From positions 2,171,832 to 2,235,831 of the forward strand of contig VYZB01000014.1 of the NCBI GenBank assembly GCA_013397455.1: DNA of 64,000 nucleotides, read 5' to 3'. Below, in pieces: positions 30,783 to 61,000 of this stretch (within the stretch, counting starts at the first letter, position 1; each line of letters begins with the position of its first letter). Under the pieces are notes generated by a model that made no database searches, was not told the DNA's origin, and saw nothing but the letters and a program-made list of their open reading frames with translations. This DNA is from Crotophaga sulcirostris. Its lineage: Eukaryota; Chordata; Aves; Cuculiformes; Crotophagidae. The position numbers and the translations under genes were made by a program.

Positions 30783-31178
30783 CTGCCCTTCCCCTTTTCC
30801 CCTTTTCCTTTTCGTTTCCCCTTTCTCCTTTCCCTTCTCCCTTTTCCCTTCCCCTTCCCATATGCTTTCTCTTTCTCCCTTTCTTTTTCTTTTTCTTTTT
30901 CTTTTTCTTTTTCTTTTTCTTTTTCTTTTTCTTTTTCTTTTTCTTTTTTCTTTTTCCTTTTCCTTTTCTTTTTTCCTTTTCTTTTTTCTTTTTTCCTTTT
31001 TTCTTTTTTTCCCTTTTTCCTTTTCTGTTTCCTTTTCTGTTTCCTTATCTTCCTCTTCCCTTTTCATTTTCCCCTTCCCCCTCGTCCCCTTCCCCCTTTC
31101 CCTTTTTTTCCCTTTCCCTTTCCTCCTTTTTTTTTCCTTTTTCCCTTTCCCTTTTTAATTTTTCCCTTTTCCCTTCCA
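30783..31178. repeat. Polypyrimidine tract with (CTTTTT)n core
   Basis: About 400 bases are nearly pure C/T on the plus strand, broken only by short interruptions such as CATATGC near 30859 and TTAATT near 31156. A perfect hexamer array of CTTTTT runs from about 30883 to 30947. The minus-strand ORF rich in Lys, Glu and Arg and the plus-strand Phe/Ser/Pro-rich ORFs are translations of this tract and not genes. Confidence 0.95.
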
Positions 31179-34100
31179 AGCTCGTAGCACCCACTAAGGC
31201 TGCCAGTGAGCACCCCAGGCTGGGGCCACGCCTGCACCTCTCTTGGGGCTCACTGAGGCCCCCTCCCCACTCGCAGATGCTGCCACACTAGGGTCTGGAC
31301 TCCCTCGCATATAAAATCTTCCACCTGTGTCTTATCCAATGACAAGGTTTTATTTAACTCCCTTGTGGTGGGTGCAGACCAGGAGGGGGCAAGAGGGGGA
31401 GCACAGCATTGCATCTACTGGCCCAAAATCTTGCCAATTAGAGGCTGTACTGTGATGACTTTGCAGCAGGTCTCCCAGCTCCCCCCCGCAGCCAAGTGAA
31501 CAGCGCACAGTGTGATATGCAAACATTCCACTTGGCATTTTCAGACTGTTTTTTACAAGAGCCTATGAATTTAGCAAAACTCCCTAAATATTCATAAACT
31601 GCTCACCAGCCACAGGAGCTGATGCAAGATGGAGCAGGCTGGGGGCTGGATTTACTAGTTTGAAGAGTCATCACGTAAATTATTCAACAGCCCAAATCTG
31701 CCCGGCTGTATCTGCTGTCATGGGCCAAGAGCTCCAGAGGCTGCTGCCTCCCAATGCTGACCAGGAATTTTGCTGTTTCGGCTTTTGGCAGTGAATCAAG
31801 GCAAGACCTGACCGAGGCAGACAGGGTGGGAGGATGGGGTGAGCTCATCTGGAAGCATCCAGCCTGAAAGCAAAAAATCTCCACTGGGACAATATATTAA
31901 TGTCCTTTGCAACAAGGACTCCATGGAGCTCTTGTGCATTATGAATGCGCAGTAATAATGACAGAATTGCAGCATCTCCAGATGTTTCGTGTATGTTTCA
32001 GTCTTCATTTATTTGTTTTCTGTGCCAAGTTACTTGGGATACTGAAAAATGTAAATAATGAATATGTGATGAGCAGCAAGAATGGATCTCTGCCCTGCCT
32101 TGCTCTTCTGAAAAAGCTAATTAAGCCAAGTACCAAAATAAAAACTGCTTTAGTCTGCTCCAGCATCAGCCATAAAGGAGTTCTCATGAGCAAATAATTG
32201 ACAATTAAAGCTGAACTTACAGAAAAAAAATTAAAATTAAAAAGTAATTTTGTATACAGCTGAAGTGAGCTCTTCCCTGCAGCAAGGATTTAAGGGAATG
32301 TTGTGTTGCTGGGAAATGAGCTACAGCTGGAGTGGGGACCCGAGTCTGCTTGCACCCAGGTGTCAACAAAGCTGGCTCAAACCCTTTGGCAGAGCCACTG
32401 GTTTAAATTAGAGCCATTTTGGCAGCCTTCCTCATCTAGGTTTTTAAGTTCCTTACTGGTAAAAACATCATTGCAGTGGAGGTTTGGAGAAGGGGCAATT
32501 GAGGCACAGAGCACTGCAGCTGGGGTGGGAGCGAATTGCTGGGCTGCTTTCATTGAAAATGAGGGCATGTTCTAGTATATACATTGTCTAATATACACAT
32601 AGCCTGGCTCAGGGCCAGCTTTCTCCTGGGGGTGATGTTGATATGGGATCCCAGTCTGGAGGACTGCATATTTGATTGTATGAATTGTATATGTGTGTAT
32701 AGATATACACACATTTATATGTGTGTGTGTATGTATATGCTGTGATTTGATGTGTGTTCTTCAGAGTTTAATGCTTTATTTAGACTGACTTCACTTGCTT
32801 CACAGGGCTTTGTTTATCTGTTTTAATAAATCAGCTCTTTCAGCTAATTCTTGCCTTAAGAGCTGATCATATCCAGAGCCTCTAAGAGAGCAGCAGATAT
32901 AAATATTTGCTTTTACAACGGGAAAACTCTCCTGAGAATGCTTTAGCAAATGACTGGGTTTGCTTAAAACAAGGAAGCTGGTAATTTGTGGATTTATTAA
33001 TAAGATGTGAAGAAACAGAAAGGTGGAACTGCAGAGGAGGTGTTGTTGGTCACCAAGCTAAGGGACAGCGTGCGCTCAGGTGGGTTCAGCAAGCTCACAG
33101 GTGAGGATGAAGCCTGGGGGCAGCTGAAGCCAATGCTGTTACACAGAGGCACGTAGCACAGTGCTGGGCTCCAGTGTCAGTGGACTGAGACAGCAGACTC
33201 AAATAATTTAAACATTCTCATTCTTTTCCTGCTCAGAGGTCCAGACAGGCATTCCTGGCACGAGGAGTGACTGTAAGAGTGTCTTGCTGTCTAACAAATG
33301 AAAGGTCAGCATCTAACAGTACCCGCCTGGTAATAAAAGGTCTTTTTTTTAATTCCAGTATTGTAAAATATTGAAACAGCTGTGGAAAATGGAACCGTCT
33401 TTCCTAAGGGAAACTCAGGTAGGTCTGGTGGGACTTTCCAAAGCAAAACTACCTGTATGGAGAGCCCTGTGGCTGCAGAGCTGCCAGCCTTCAGCGGGTC
33501 CGTGTTTGCCTGCAGCCAATTTAAAGAGGAATGGAAAGGGGAGATCTCACATGCTGAAATGTGAAGAGAGCTGATCAAACCTTTTTCTTTAACTCAGAAA
33601 ATTGTTACCTAAAGCATCTGGGTTAGTGAACTCTGTGCAGCGATGACAGAGTGGGAAAGGGTCAACTCTTGGCTGTGGTTGCACTGACTCCCACTTTGGA
33701 GGCTGAATTAAGCCCCAGTCCTTATTTGGTACAGTTAATAAATGTAGTGATATGTCATGACTTGTGGATGCTTTTGGAAATGTGACCCAGCTCTTTACTG
33801 ACTTGTTCATGGCCCTGAGCATCCTTGGCCACCCTTGTACTCAAATGGGAGCTGAATTCCTAAATAGTTTAAAGGATCTAGGTTGAAAATGTTTTGCATT
33901 AAAAAAAAAATATTTAAAATAAAGTCCTCTGAAATGCTCTTAGCTAATGAGCTTTCCCTTGCCGTGGAGGACAGTCAGCTAATACGTGGCAGATAATCTC
34001 TGGGAGAATGAGGGCAGCCTAGATTTCAAGAATAGCATAATTGTATGTAAATGCAAGGAATGGGGATCTTTTTTTTTTAGCCGGAAAGAGCAAAGTTCAT

Positions 34101-34824
34101 CAGATAACATGGCAGCTCCCAGCCCAGGGGTCTGGATTAACTGGAAGCCAGGGAGGAGGCTGGGGAATGAGGGCTGCAGTGGCAGAGCTTTGCCAGGTTT
34201 GGGGCTGCTGGCCCCACGCTGCACAGGCAGCTCTTTTGGGGGGAGGGTATTAAACTGTGACACGAAACACAGCAGCCCTCAGCCTTCATCTAACTGCTTC
34301 CTTTAATTAAACTGCCACCCAACGCTGCTGCACAGATGCATCTCATCACGAGCAACTGGGTTTTCAAAGCCACTGGGCACACTGGGCTCGTGCGTGCCCA
34401 GCAGTGCAGGCACCCATGAACTTGGCAGTCGTCGTGGAGACAGAACCACTTGGGCCTTTTGCAAATATGGGCTTATCTGCATATAACTATTTCCAGATCA
34501 AGGTGCTACTTATTATTTCTAACCTCATACTCCCTATCTCTGTGTCTTTCTGCAGAGGCTCTGCTCGTTGGTTATAACTTATCTGCATGGGTTCAAGGTT
34601 GTGTGGCTTTTGGCTTCCCAAAAATGAAGCCTCAATGTGCTGGAAGCTTCCCTGCGCAGCTCCAGTGGTTTTTGGGGCCAAGGTGCTGCCCCACACCGAG
34701 GTGTTCTGGGTGTTGAAGGAGCCTTCCCAAGCCCCACAGCCTGCTGGGGAGGGTGGGCATGAAGGATGCTGAGCTCCTGCTGTGTGCAATGTGGACGTTG
34801 GTTTTGGAATGGAGATGGCAGCTC
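31179..34824. other. Intergenic DNA, no gene recognised
   Basis: Unique sequence with AT-rich parts at 31900-32240 and a TG/TA microsatellite at about 32685-32740. No coding exon is recognised. Confidence 0.5.
32685..32740. repeat. TG/TA-rich microsatellite
   Basis: Interrupted TGTGTG, TATACACACA and TATGTGTGTGTGTATG blocks. Confidence 0.8.
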
Positions 34825-35057
34825 TATCACAGTATCACAGTATAACCAGGTTGGAAGAGACCTCTGAGATCATCAAGTCCAACCTATAAGCCAACACTAA
34901 CACCATCTCATCACCTAAACCATGGCACTCAGTGCCTCATCCAGTCTTCCCTTAAACACATCCAGGGTCGGCGACTCCACCACCTTCCTGGGCAGCGCAT
35001 TCCAGTGGCCAATCACCCTTTCAGTGAAGAAAATGCTCTGAAGCATTTTGTGTGTGT
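34825..35057 (-). mobile_element. CR1 LINE 3'-end fragment, minus orientation, distinct subfamily
   Basis: The plus strand begins TATCACAGTATCACAGTATA, where the CR1 end normally has ATAGAATCATAGAATGG-like octamers. It continues with GGTTGGAAGAGACCTCTGAG, ATCATCAAGTCCAACC, TTAAACACATCCAGGGTCGG and GTGAAGAAAATGCTCTGAAG. The different tail suggests another CR1 subfamily than the copies at 23555 and 47150. Few interruptions suggest it is younger. Confidence 0.88.
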
Positions 35058-36884
35058 TTGTGCTCAGGACCAGCTCACAGGAGGCAATGCATGCTCTAAA
35101 CTGGGTGCTAAAGACAGCCTTATCCCCTGTGCCTTGCAAAGCCATGGTCAGCATCACATGGCTCCTCACGCTGGGATGGCTAGGGTACCACCAAAGTCAC
35201 ACCGAGTGGGCCTTTCCAAAGACTTTTTGGGGAAAACAAGGAATTAAGAAAAAAAAATTAAAAAGTCATCTTTTATGGAAGAAAATAGTGGCAGCAATAT
35301 CAGATCAGATTTTATTAATTTTTTTTTTAGCAACATCAAAAATGTGCCAGGCTGATTCAGCAACACAGCTGTCCAGGGCATCCATGCCCACGGCCAAACA
35401 TTGACCCCAGCACTGGGCCCTGAGCCCCAGGAACAGGACTTGCTGACACTCGCCCTGAGCTCCGGTGGTGGTGGGGATGGGGTGGGGGAGTCATCTTCCC
35501 TCACTTCTCCAGAAAGGAAAAAGAAAATGGCTGTGTGTGCCCCCCTGCTGCCATGGGGCACTGGCACCGTGCACAGCCTGCAGAGAGAGACAAACCAGCG
35601 GGGCCAGATGGCGAGGGAGCAAAATTTTACAGACTTCTAGCTCCATCCCTCAGGCTCAGTGGGTTTGTCAGAAATGGTTAATCAGACCTTGAACGTGCTA
35701 AGAAAAAAATAAAAAGGCTTTTTTTCTTTTTTTTAACCACTTGCCTTGAAGTATATGGGACTTCTGGAGCCCAGATGAAAAATTAAAAAGGTTTGGAAGC
35801 GGCATTTGCACTTTTATTGCTGAAATTCGTATTGACTTGTTATTTTGCCAGCACCATCTTTCTTATGAAATGTGACCTTTCTGCAGTGCTGGGGAAGGGC
35901 CTGATGGTGGGGCGCATTGCCCGAGATGTTAATCACCCCTATTTATTGCCTGCCTTTTCTGATTCCAGCATTACATTAAAGATGGGGTGCATCACCTGAG
36001 ATACTCATCTCCCCAATTTGTTGTCTGCTTGTTCTGATTTCAGTGTTAAAGCTGGGGTGCACATCAGTGCTCTGCAGAGATGCTCTCTGGTGAGGAGCAG
36101 GTTTTGAAGAGCCACTTCCAGCAGCAAAACCATCCCATGCACAGGGACACCAGGCCCTGGATTTTTGTACAAAATTGCACAGGAAAAGCTGTAGCAATTT
36201 TTCTGCAAGGAGAGGCAGCAAGCAGTTAAAGAGGGAAAGATCTTTGCCAAGAGATTCCAGCTCCTGCCATACAAAATGCAGCTCAGCTGTACCAGGGCTG
36301 ACAGACAACATTCATTGTGCTTTTAATCACTGACAATGAATTAAATTGCACATATTAAATGCCAATTATATAATAACCTGTAGTTAGTGTCATACTTGTC
36401 GCTGAAAGCAATACCCCTACCCAACTTACCAGGTCTATTTTGGAAAACATGGAAAGATCTGTGATCTTTATGAGAAAAAAGGCTGTTATTTATAAATTAC
36501 AAGTTGAAATCTCCCTCTGTAAGCTGGAGGCCCGTGAGGGGTTTCAGCTGGGCTGCACTGACTTACACCAGCTGAAGGTTCGGCTTTTTTAACACCAAAA
36601 AGTGGGACTGGGTCACCAAGCCACATGGTGCGCAGGAGATGCTCCTCTGTTGGCTTTCCCTGCCCACTGAAACCATGTCAGGGATGGGGCTGAGCTGGGT
36701 CTCGGGCTTTCATTGAAAGACCAGCTAAATGAAAATCTAGTTTTCTACTGGCAATTAACCAACCCTCCTTAAGAGCAAAAACATACACAGAGACTCTGCT
36801 CTTTGGATGAATACTTCCATTTATTCCAACTGGAAAAAACATTTTTCTTTTTAAATATACTTAAGTGTAATTTCTTTTTTTTTT
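35058..36884. other. Intergenic DNA downstream of PRICKLE2
   Basis: Mixed unique sequence, including the tandem duplication and an AT-rich block at 36310-36400. No exon is recognised. A minus-strand AATAAA at 36820-36825 could be a distal PRICKLE2 polyadenylation signal. Confidence 0.45.
35909..36062. repeat. Diverged tandem duplication, 70-75 bp units
   Basis: GGGGCGCAT at 35909 and GGGGTGCAT at 35984 each start a unit that continues with CCYGAGAT, a CCCC(T/A)ATTT step and TTCTGATTYCAG. A third start, GGGGTGCAC, lies at 36054. Spacings are 75 and 70 bases. Several substitutions separate the copies, so the duplication is old. Confidence 0.75.
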
Positions 36885-36929
36885 NNNNNNNNNNNNNNNN
36901 NNNNNNNNNNNNNNNNNNNNNNNNNNNNN
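36885..36929. other. Assembly gap (45 N) inside a poly-T tract
   Basis: The gap is flanked by 12 T on the left and at least 10 T on the right, then TTCTTTTCTTTTTT-like sequence, so the missing bases are probably more homopolymer. Confidence 0.95.
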
Positions 36930-37728
36930 TTTTTTTTTTCTTTTCTTTTTTAAAGGAATAATAATTATCACATTGTCCTTTACAAACAACAAAAAAATTC
37001 CTAGCAATAGTCTGTGGTATGGAGACATCCACCTTCAAGATTTTTCTGTATCTGCTGCTTTGAGTAGGCGATGGGGCAGCCCCACGTGTGCCCGGGGTGC
37101 CGCTGCCAGCCCTGCAGCTGGACTCTGCTCCCCAGGGTGCAGGGCAGGGCTGGCTTGGCAGAGGTGCAGGGGCACCCCGAGATGTTGGCAGCGCGTGGGG
37201 CGAGGGCGATGCAGCTGGTTAAGCATCTCAGCCCTCCTGCAGCTCAAAGCCCAGCTTTATCTTAACACCCTCAGGCGCTAACCCACATCTTTGGGTGCCA
37301 AGAGCCCCTTTGGCAAACCTCCTCCTTTTTGGGAAGCACCAGAAGAAGCTGGCACTGGCTTGCAAGCCTCCAGTGCACCCAGCACGTTTCGCGATGGCAG
37401 CACCCCAATGTTCACAGCATACAGAGAGCAAACTCACAGCCACCATAACACAACACAGTTGAGCCCTATTGACTGGACACTCTGCTGCGGTGAGGCTGCC
37501 ACGGGGCTGAGCCCACCCTGGGGCCCAGCAGCACCTCGCCAGGGCAGGATCAGGTCCATGGGGAGCAGTTTGCAGTCGTTCTCTTATGTGTTAGGCAGTA
37601 GGCAATACTGAGACTTCCACTTGGTAATGAACAGCAGTTAACATAACCCAGGAGACTAGAGCACCGTAAGACAAGTCTATATTCAAAACAACGTCATGCT
37701 GACATCACACAATTGCACCATTTACACT

Positions 37729-38713
37729 TTTATTTACTCCAAATAATAGTTCAGCGTTTAGTAACTTCAGCGTTCTCTACAGAGGTGTAAAATTCCTTCT
37801 CTGGCTTTGGTCATTTACAATGTTGCAGACATTTGGTAGTTCTGTTCTTTCCTATTTAATAACAATTAAAAAAAGAGTCCCTTTTGCAGCTGTCAGAATT
37901 CCTGGATCTGACTGATGGAGCATAGCTGAAAATCACAGGCGTGAGGAGACTTCAAAATGCCACCGAGGCCTCTGCAAGGTTTAATGAATCAGAAAATGTT
38001 CTCTTTATTTACCAGGAACAAAACAAATAAACAGAAAAAAGGGTTAAAACCAAACCAACCTCAAAACAAATGACAACTCAAATTGTCACTGATATGCTTA
38101 AGAAATTTGATGATGAAATGGAAAAGGGGGTTCCAAAGTACTGTTTCGTTAGCTCTGGCTGAAAACAATTCTGAATGTGCATGCATTTTCCGAGTGACTC
38201 CTAAGATATAGAAATTCCTCTGATATTACAAAATACAAAAATATTTTCTCCAAACTCTCATTTACATTGCATTTACAACAATCATGGAAATAACTTAGGC
38301 TCCCACACTGTCTGAGAGAGACAAATTACCTACCAACATGGCTAATGGAGAACAAAAACATGGTGGAAAACAAAAGTTACTGGCAAACTGATGCTGAGAG
38401 TCAACAGTGGCAACCAAAATACATGGACAAACAGAACTCAAATGGGTGGCAGTATTTGGGAGAAAGGGGAAGAACTACTGGGTAAATATTACAGCCTAAA
38501 GTGAACTTTGTTTTTTTTTCTTCAAAGTAAGATGTGCAAAATATATTCACCGTGCCCAGGATTATGACTATTTATAGAAGCCAGTCTACAACCTTGTTAC
38601 AAATCCCTACTCTTCGGGTCTTTTTTGTTACAATAAAAGCGCTTACATGATCTAAAACAGTGCAAGTTTGTGAGTTAATTTACATTCTCCCAAGGTGCGT
38701 GGCAAGGATGCCA
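37729..38713 (-). other. PRICKLE2: Probable PRICKLE2 3' UTR
   Basis: This AT-rich, ORF-poor stretch follows the stop codon at 38714-38716 without an obvious break. Minus-strand AATAAA signals occur at 38004-38009 and 37729-37734, giving possible 3' UTRs of about 0.7 and 1.0 kb. Further signals downstream could lengthen it, since mammalian PRICKLE2 has a long 3' UTR. A miR-130/301-type seed match lies at 38658-38665. Confidence 0.6.
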
Positions 38714-58040
<19,327 letters not shown>

Positions 58041-61000
58041 CTATGGAGCAAGAGAGGGGACTGCAGCGGGGCTCTCCAGCCAAGCCCGTGCCCCCGACCC
58101 CAGCCAGCAGCCACCCCCCAAGCCAGTGGGCGCTGGGTCTTCCCAAAGATTTTGAGCAAGGAAATGTAGCCCAGGTACTGCTTCAGTTTGATTGCCTTTT
58201 CTCCACTGAGAAAGACGGGTGGCAGCCCCGGTGAGGCGGTGGAGCTCGTTACCGTTTGCTCGGTCAGCCTCCATAGCGTTAGCATGTTTCGCCGGCTGCA
58301 GGGATGTGTCGGCACCTGCCTCAGCAGGGGAGGTTAAAAAGGCTGCGCCCCGGCAGCCCCTGTGTTGCCGGCTATCTCAGCCTCCACCTCCATCAAAACC
58401 CTCCAGGCTTTTTTCTGCAGCAATTTGTGGAAATAAACAGGAGATAAAAATCTGTTGGAAGGCTTGTTTTTTTCTCTCTTTTGTCTCGAAGTGCCTAATT
58501 AAAATCAGCTATTAAAAAGGCAGCGTGGTGAGGCACGGCATGCCCTGGCACTCCAGTGCCGGAGCCTGGTGCAACCCAGAGAGGAAGCACGCCCCGAACC
58601 CCAGCGTCTCTCCTCCGACTGCCACACCTGGGATGTGTGCTCAAGGGCCGGGCCAGGCACTGGGATGGGGCTCGTTGGCCGAGGACCAGCTCCCAAGTGG
58701 CCATGGCGATGTTCAATGGCTTGGGAAAAATCAGGAGAAGGGAAAGGTAAGGCAAAGCTCTCGCTGCTCGCCTGGGATCGGGAGTCTCAGCAGCCCCATA
58801 TGCCTTCAGATGCTTGGAAAGGAGCAGAGGGCTGGCTGGCTTCCTCAAATCTGTGCTTGGCTAGAGAGATGCAAACTGTTTTCCTGGTGCATACAGTTTT
58901 CTGCCTTTGCTGCGCTGGGATTAACCCCCTGAGATGATCCCTCGGCACCCAGACACTGCAGCAATTCATTTCAGAGTGGCTGCACTGCCTGCAGCTTTCA
59001 CAGGGCTTTTCCCAAACGACACTTGCTTTTCTGTGGCTTCTGATCAGCTTTTTTCTCCAGCTGTATGTTCTGGCTTTGGCCTGGAAAGCACCACCTGGGC
59101 TGCCTTTCCCCAGAGAAGCCCTCTCTGCCTGCACAACCCCGCAGCATTTGCGGGATGACAAACTACCATGGGTCACCATGAGGGATGGGGATGGAGAGGC
59201 AGGTACTAGAGTTGGTTGGCAGAAGAGTGCTGGAGTGGCTCATACAGGGAGTTACCTTCAACAGGAAGAAATCACACTTTATTCCAGAATAAATATCCAA
59301 AACTGACATTATCCAGGAATAATTACTCTGCATCAGCTCACTCCCTGGTCTTATTCAGAGCTATTTCCGAGCAGAGCTGCTCCAGCATCGCTTTTCTTCT
59401 CAATTTATGGTTCCTCCCCAAACTGACCCTAATATCCACCTTTCCCCACCATCAGGTTTTGCAGAAAGAGGGAATTGTAGCAGATCACTGCCCATAACTC
59501 TGCAGTGCTGACAACAGGGGAACTGTTCGGGTCATGAAGCTGAGGAACATGCTGAGCATACGCCACTGCGAAACTCTAAATTTGTTTTGCTAAGGCACAG
59601 CAGAAAGAGACCCACCAGCTATGGAAACTGCCAAAGAAGGAAAGGCTGCTAAGGATTTTGTTATGTTAAAAAGAAAACAAACTACGTACATTAGAATACT
59701 TACTTTGCATTTATAGAGCATCCTTCATCCAGGGACATCAAAGCACATTAAAAACACTTAAATTCTTATGACATGCTACACGAGGTAGCAAATACATGCA
59801 CTGGAAAGGACTACTTGCAGAATAATGACATTAAATTAACACCCTCAGTTCACATAGCTAGTCCATAGCAGAGCTTGCAGCTGAAAATCTCCCTGCGATG
59901 CCCCAGCTGCCATACTTTTTACCAGACTGCCAGGCTACCGTGCTGCCATGCTGCACCTTCCAGGCTGCTACAGATGCCCGAGGACTTCTCTTGCCAAATT
60001 CCCCCCATGCGGACAGGCTGCTCGCTTTCCCCTGTGCTCAGGTTGGGTTTTTTTTCTTGCAACGAAGGTTTTTTTGCCCATTGAATCCTTGAAGTTGATG
60101 GAGACTAGAAATGACTTTTCTTTTTGAAGAGCTGCCAGATTCCATCAGGCTGCTCTGGTCCCTAAAGCAACGAGCTGAGAGATGCTCACCCTGGGCAAAA
60201 AGCAGGGATGTGAGTTTTTCTCCGGCAGCCTGAGCGCTGCCTTTCTGCAGCCCGATGTGGCAGGACATACGTGCCCAGTTCTGCTCTTGCTTCTGCTGGG
60301 AAGTCTTCCATTTAGTCTCAGTAGGTCTGTAGGAACTGGTTCCCATTGCACCAGCAACATAGCTCGGCAGGGATGGGCAATTTGGTTTGAAAAGCAAAAC
60401 AAAATAAATATAACAGGTTCCAACCTGTGTTCTGTCACTTGAAACAACCCAAAAGGGTTGTTGGCTTTAGATCTGCATCAGCCAAGGGGACTTTCTGCAG
60501 GGGTGCTGATAGAGGCGATGGAGCAGAGGCAGCTGCCAGTCCTTGCCCAGCACCTGTGGGACATCTTGTGGGGAGAAAATCCTTTCCTTATGCCCATTGA
60601 TGGCTTCCTCTGCTGTTGCCTTTACACCCATCATCCTTCCTCGAGACAAAGCCGAACCAGGGGGATGCACAGATCCTTTCACCTGGGGCATCACTCTTAT
60701 CCTGAGAGGTCCAATCAGAGTGCGGGTGAAGAGCAGCATGGGCATCCTCACCAAGGTTCAGCGATTCCCTGTCAGATGAGCACAGCTTCCCAGCCATGAG
60801 AGCCAAGCCCAGAAGGGATGGGGTCACAGGCTGCCACCGTCCCCTGTCTCTGTGCTCAGCTGGCCACTGACAGCATTTCCTACCCCACAAGTGATGGGCC
60901 AGTGGTTGGGCTGGCACAGCCGAGTTGGGATGCTCAATAAGGAAAAATAAAGAAGGAAAATGGGATTTTCAGATAAATTTGCCTTTTCAGGGAAAAGACC

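Noticed and set aside
30429..31291. Lys/Glu/Arg-rich 212-codon ORF and Phe/Ser-rich ORFs opposite
   Set aside because: Translations of the polypyrimidine tract; no codon structure or domain.
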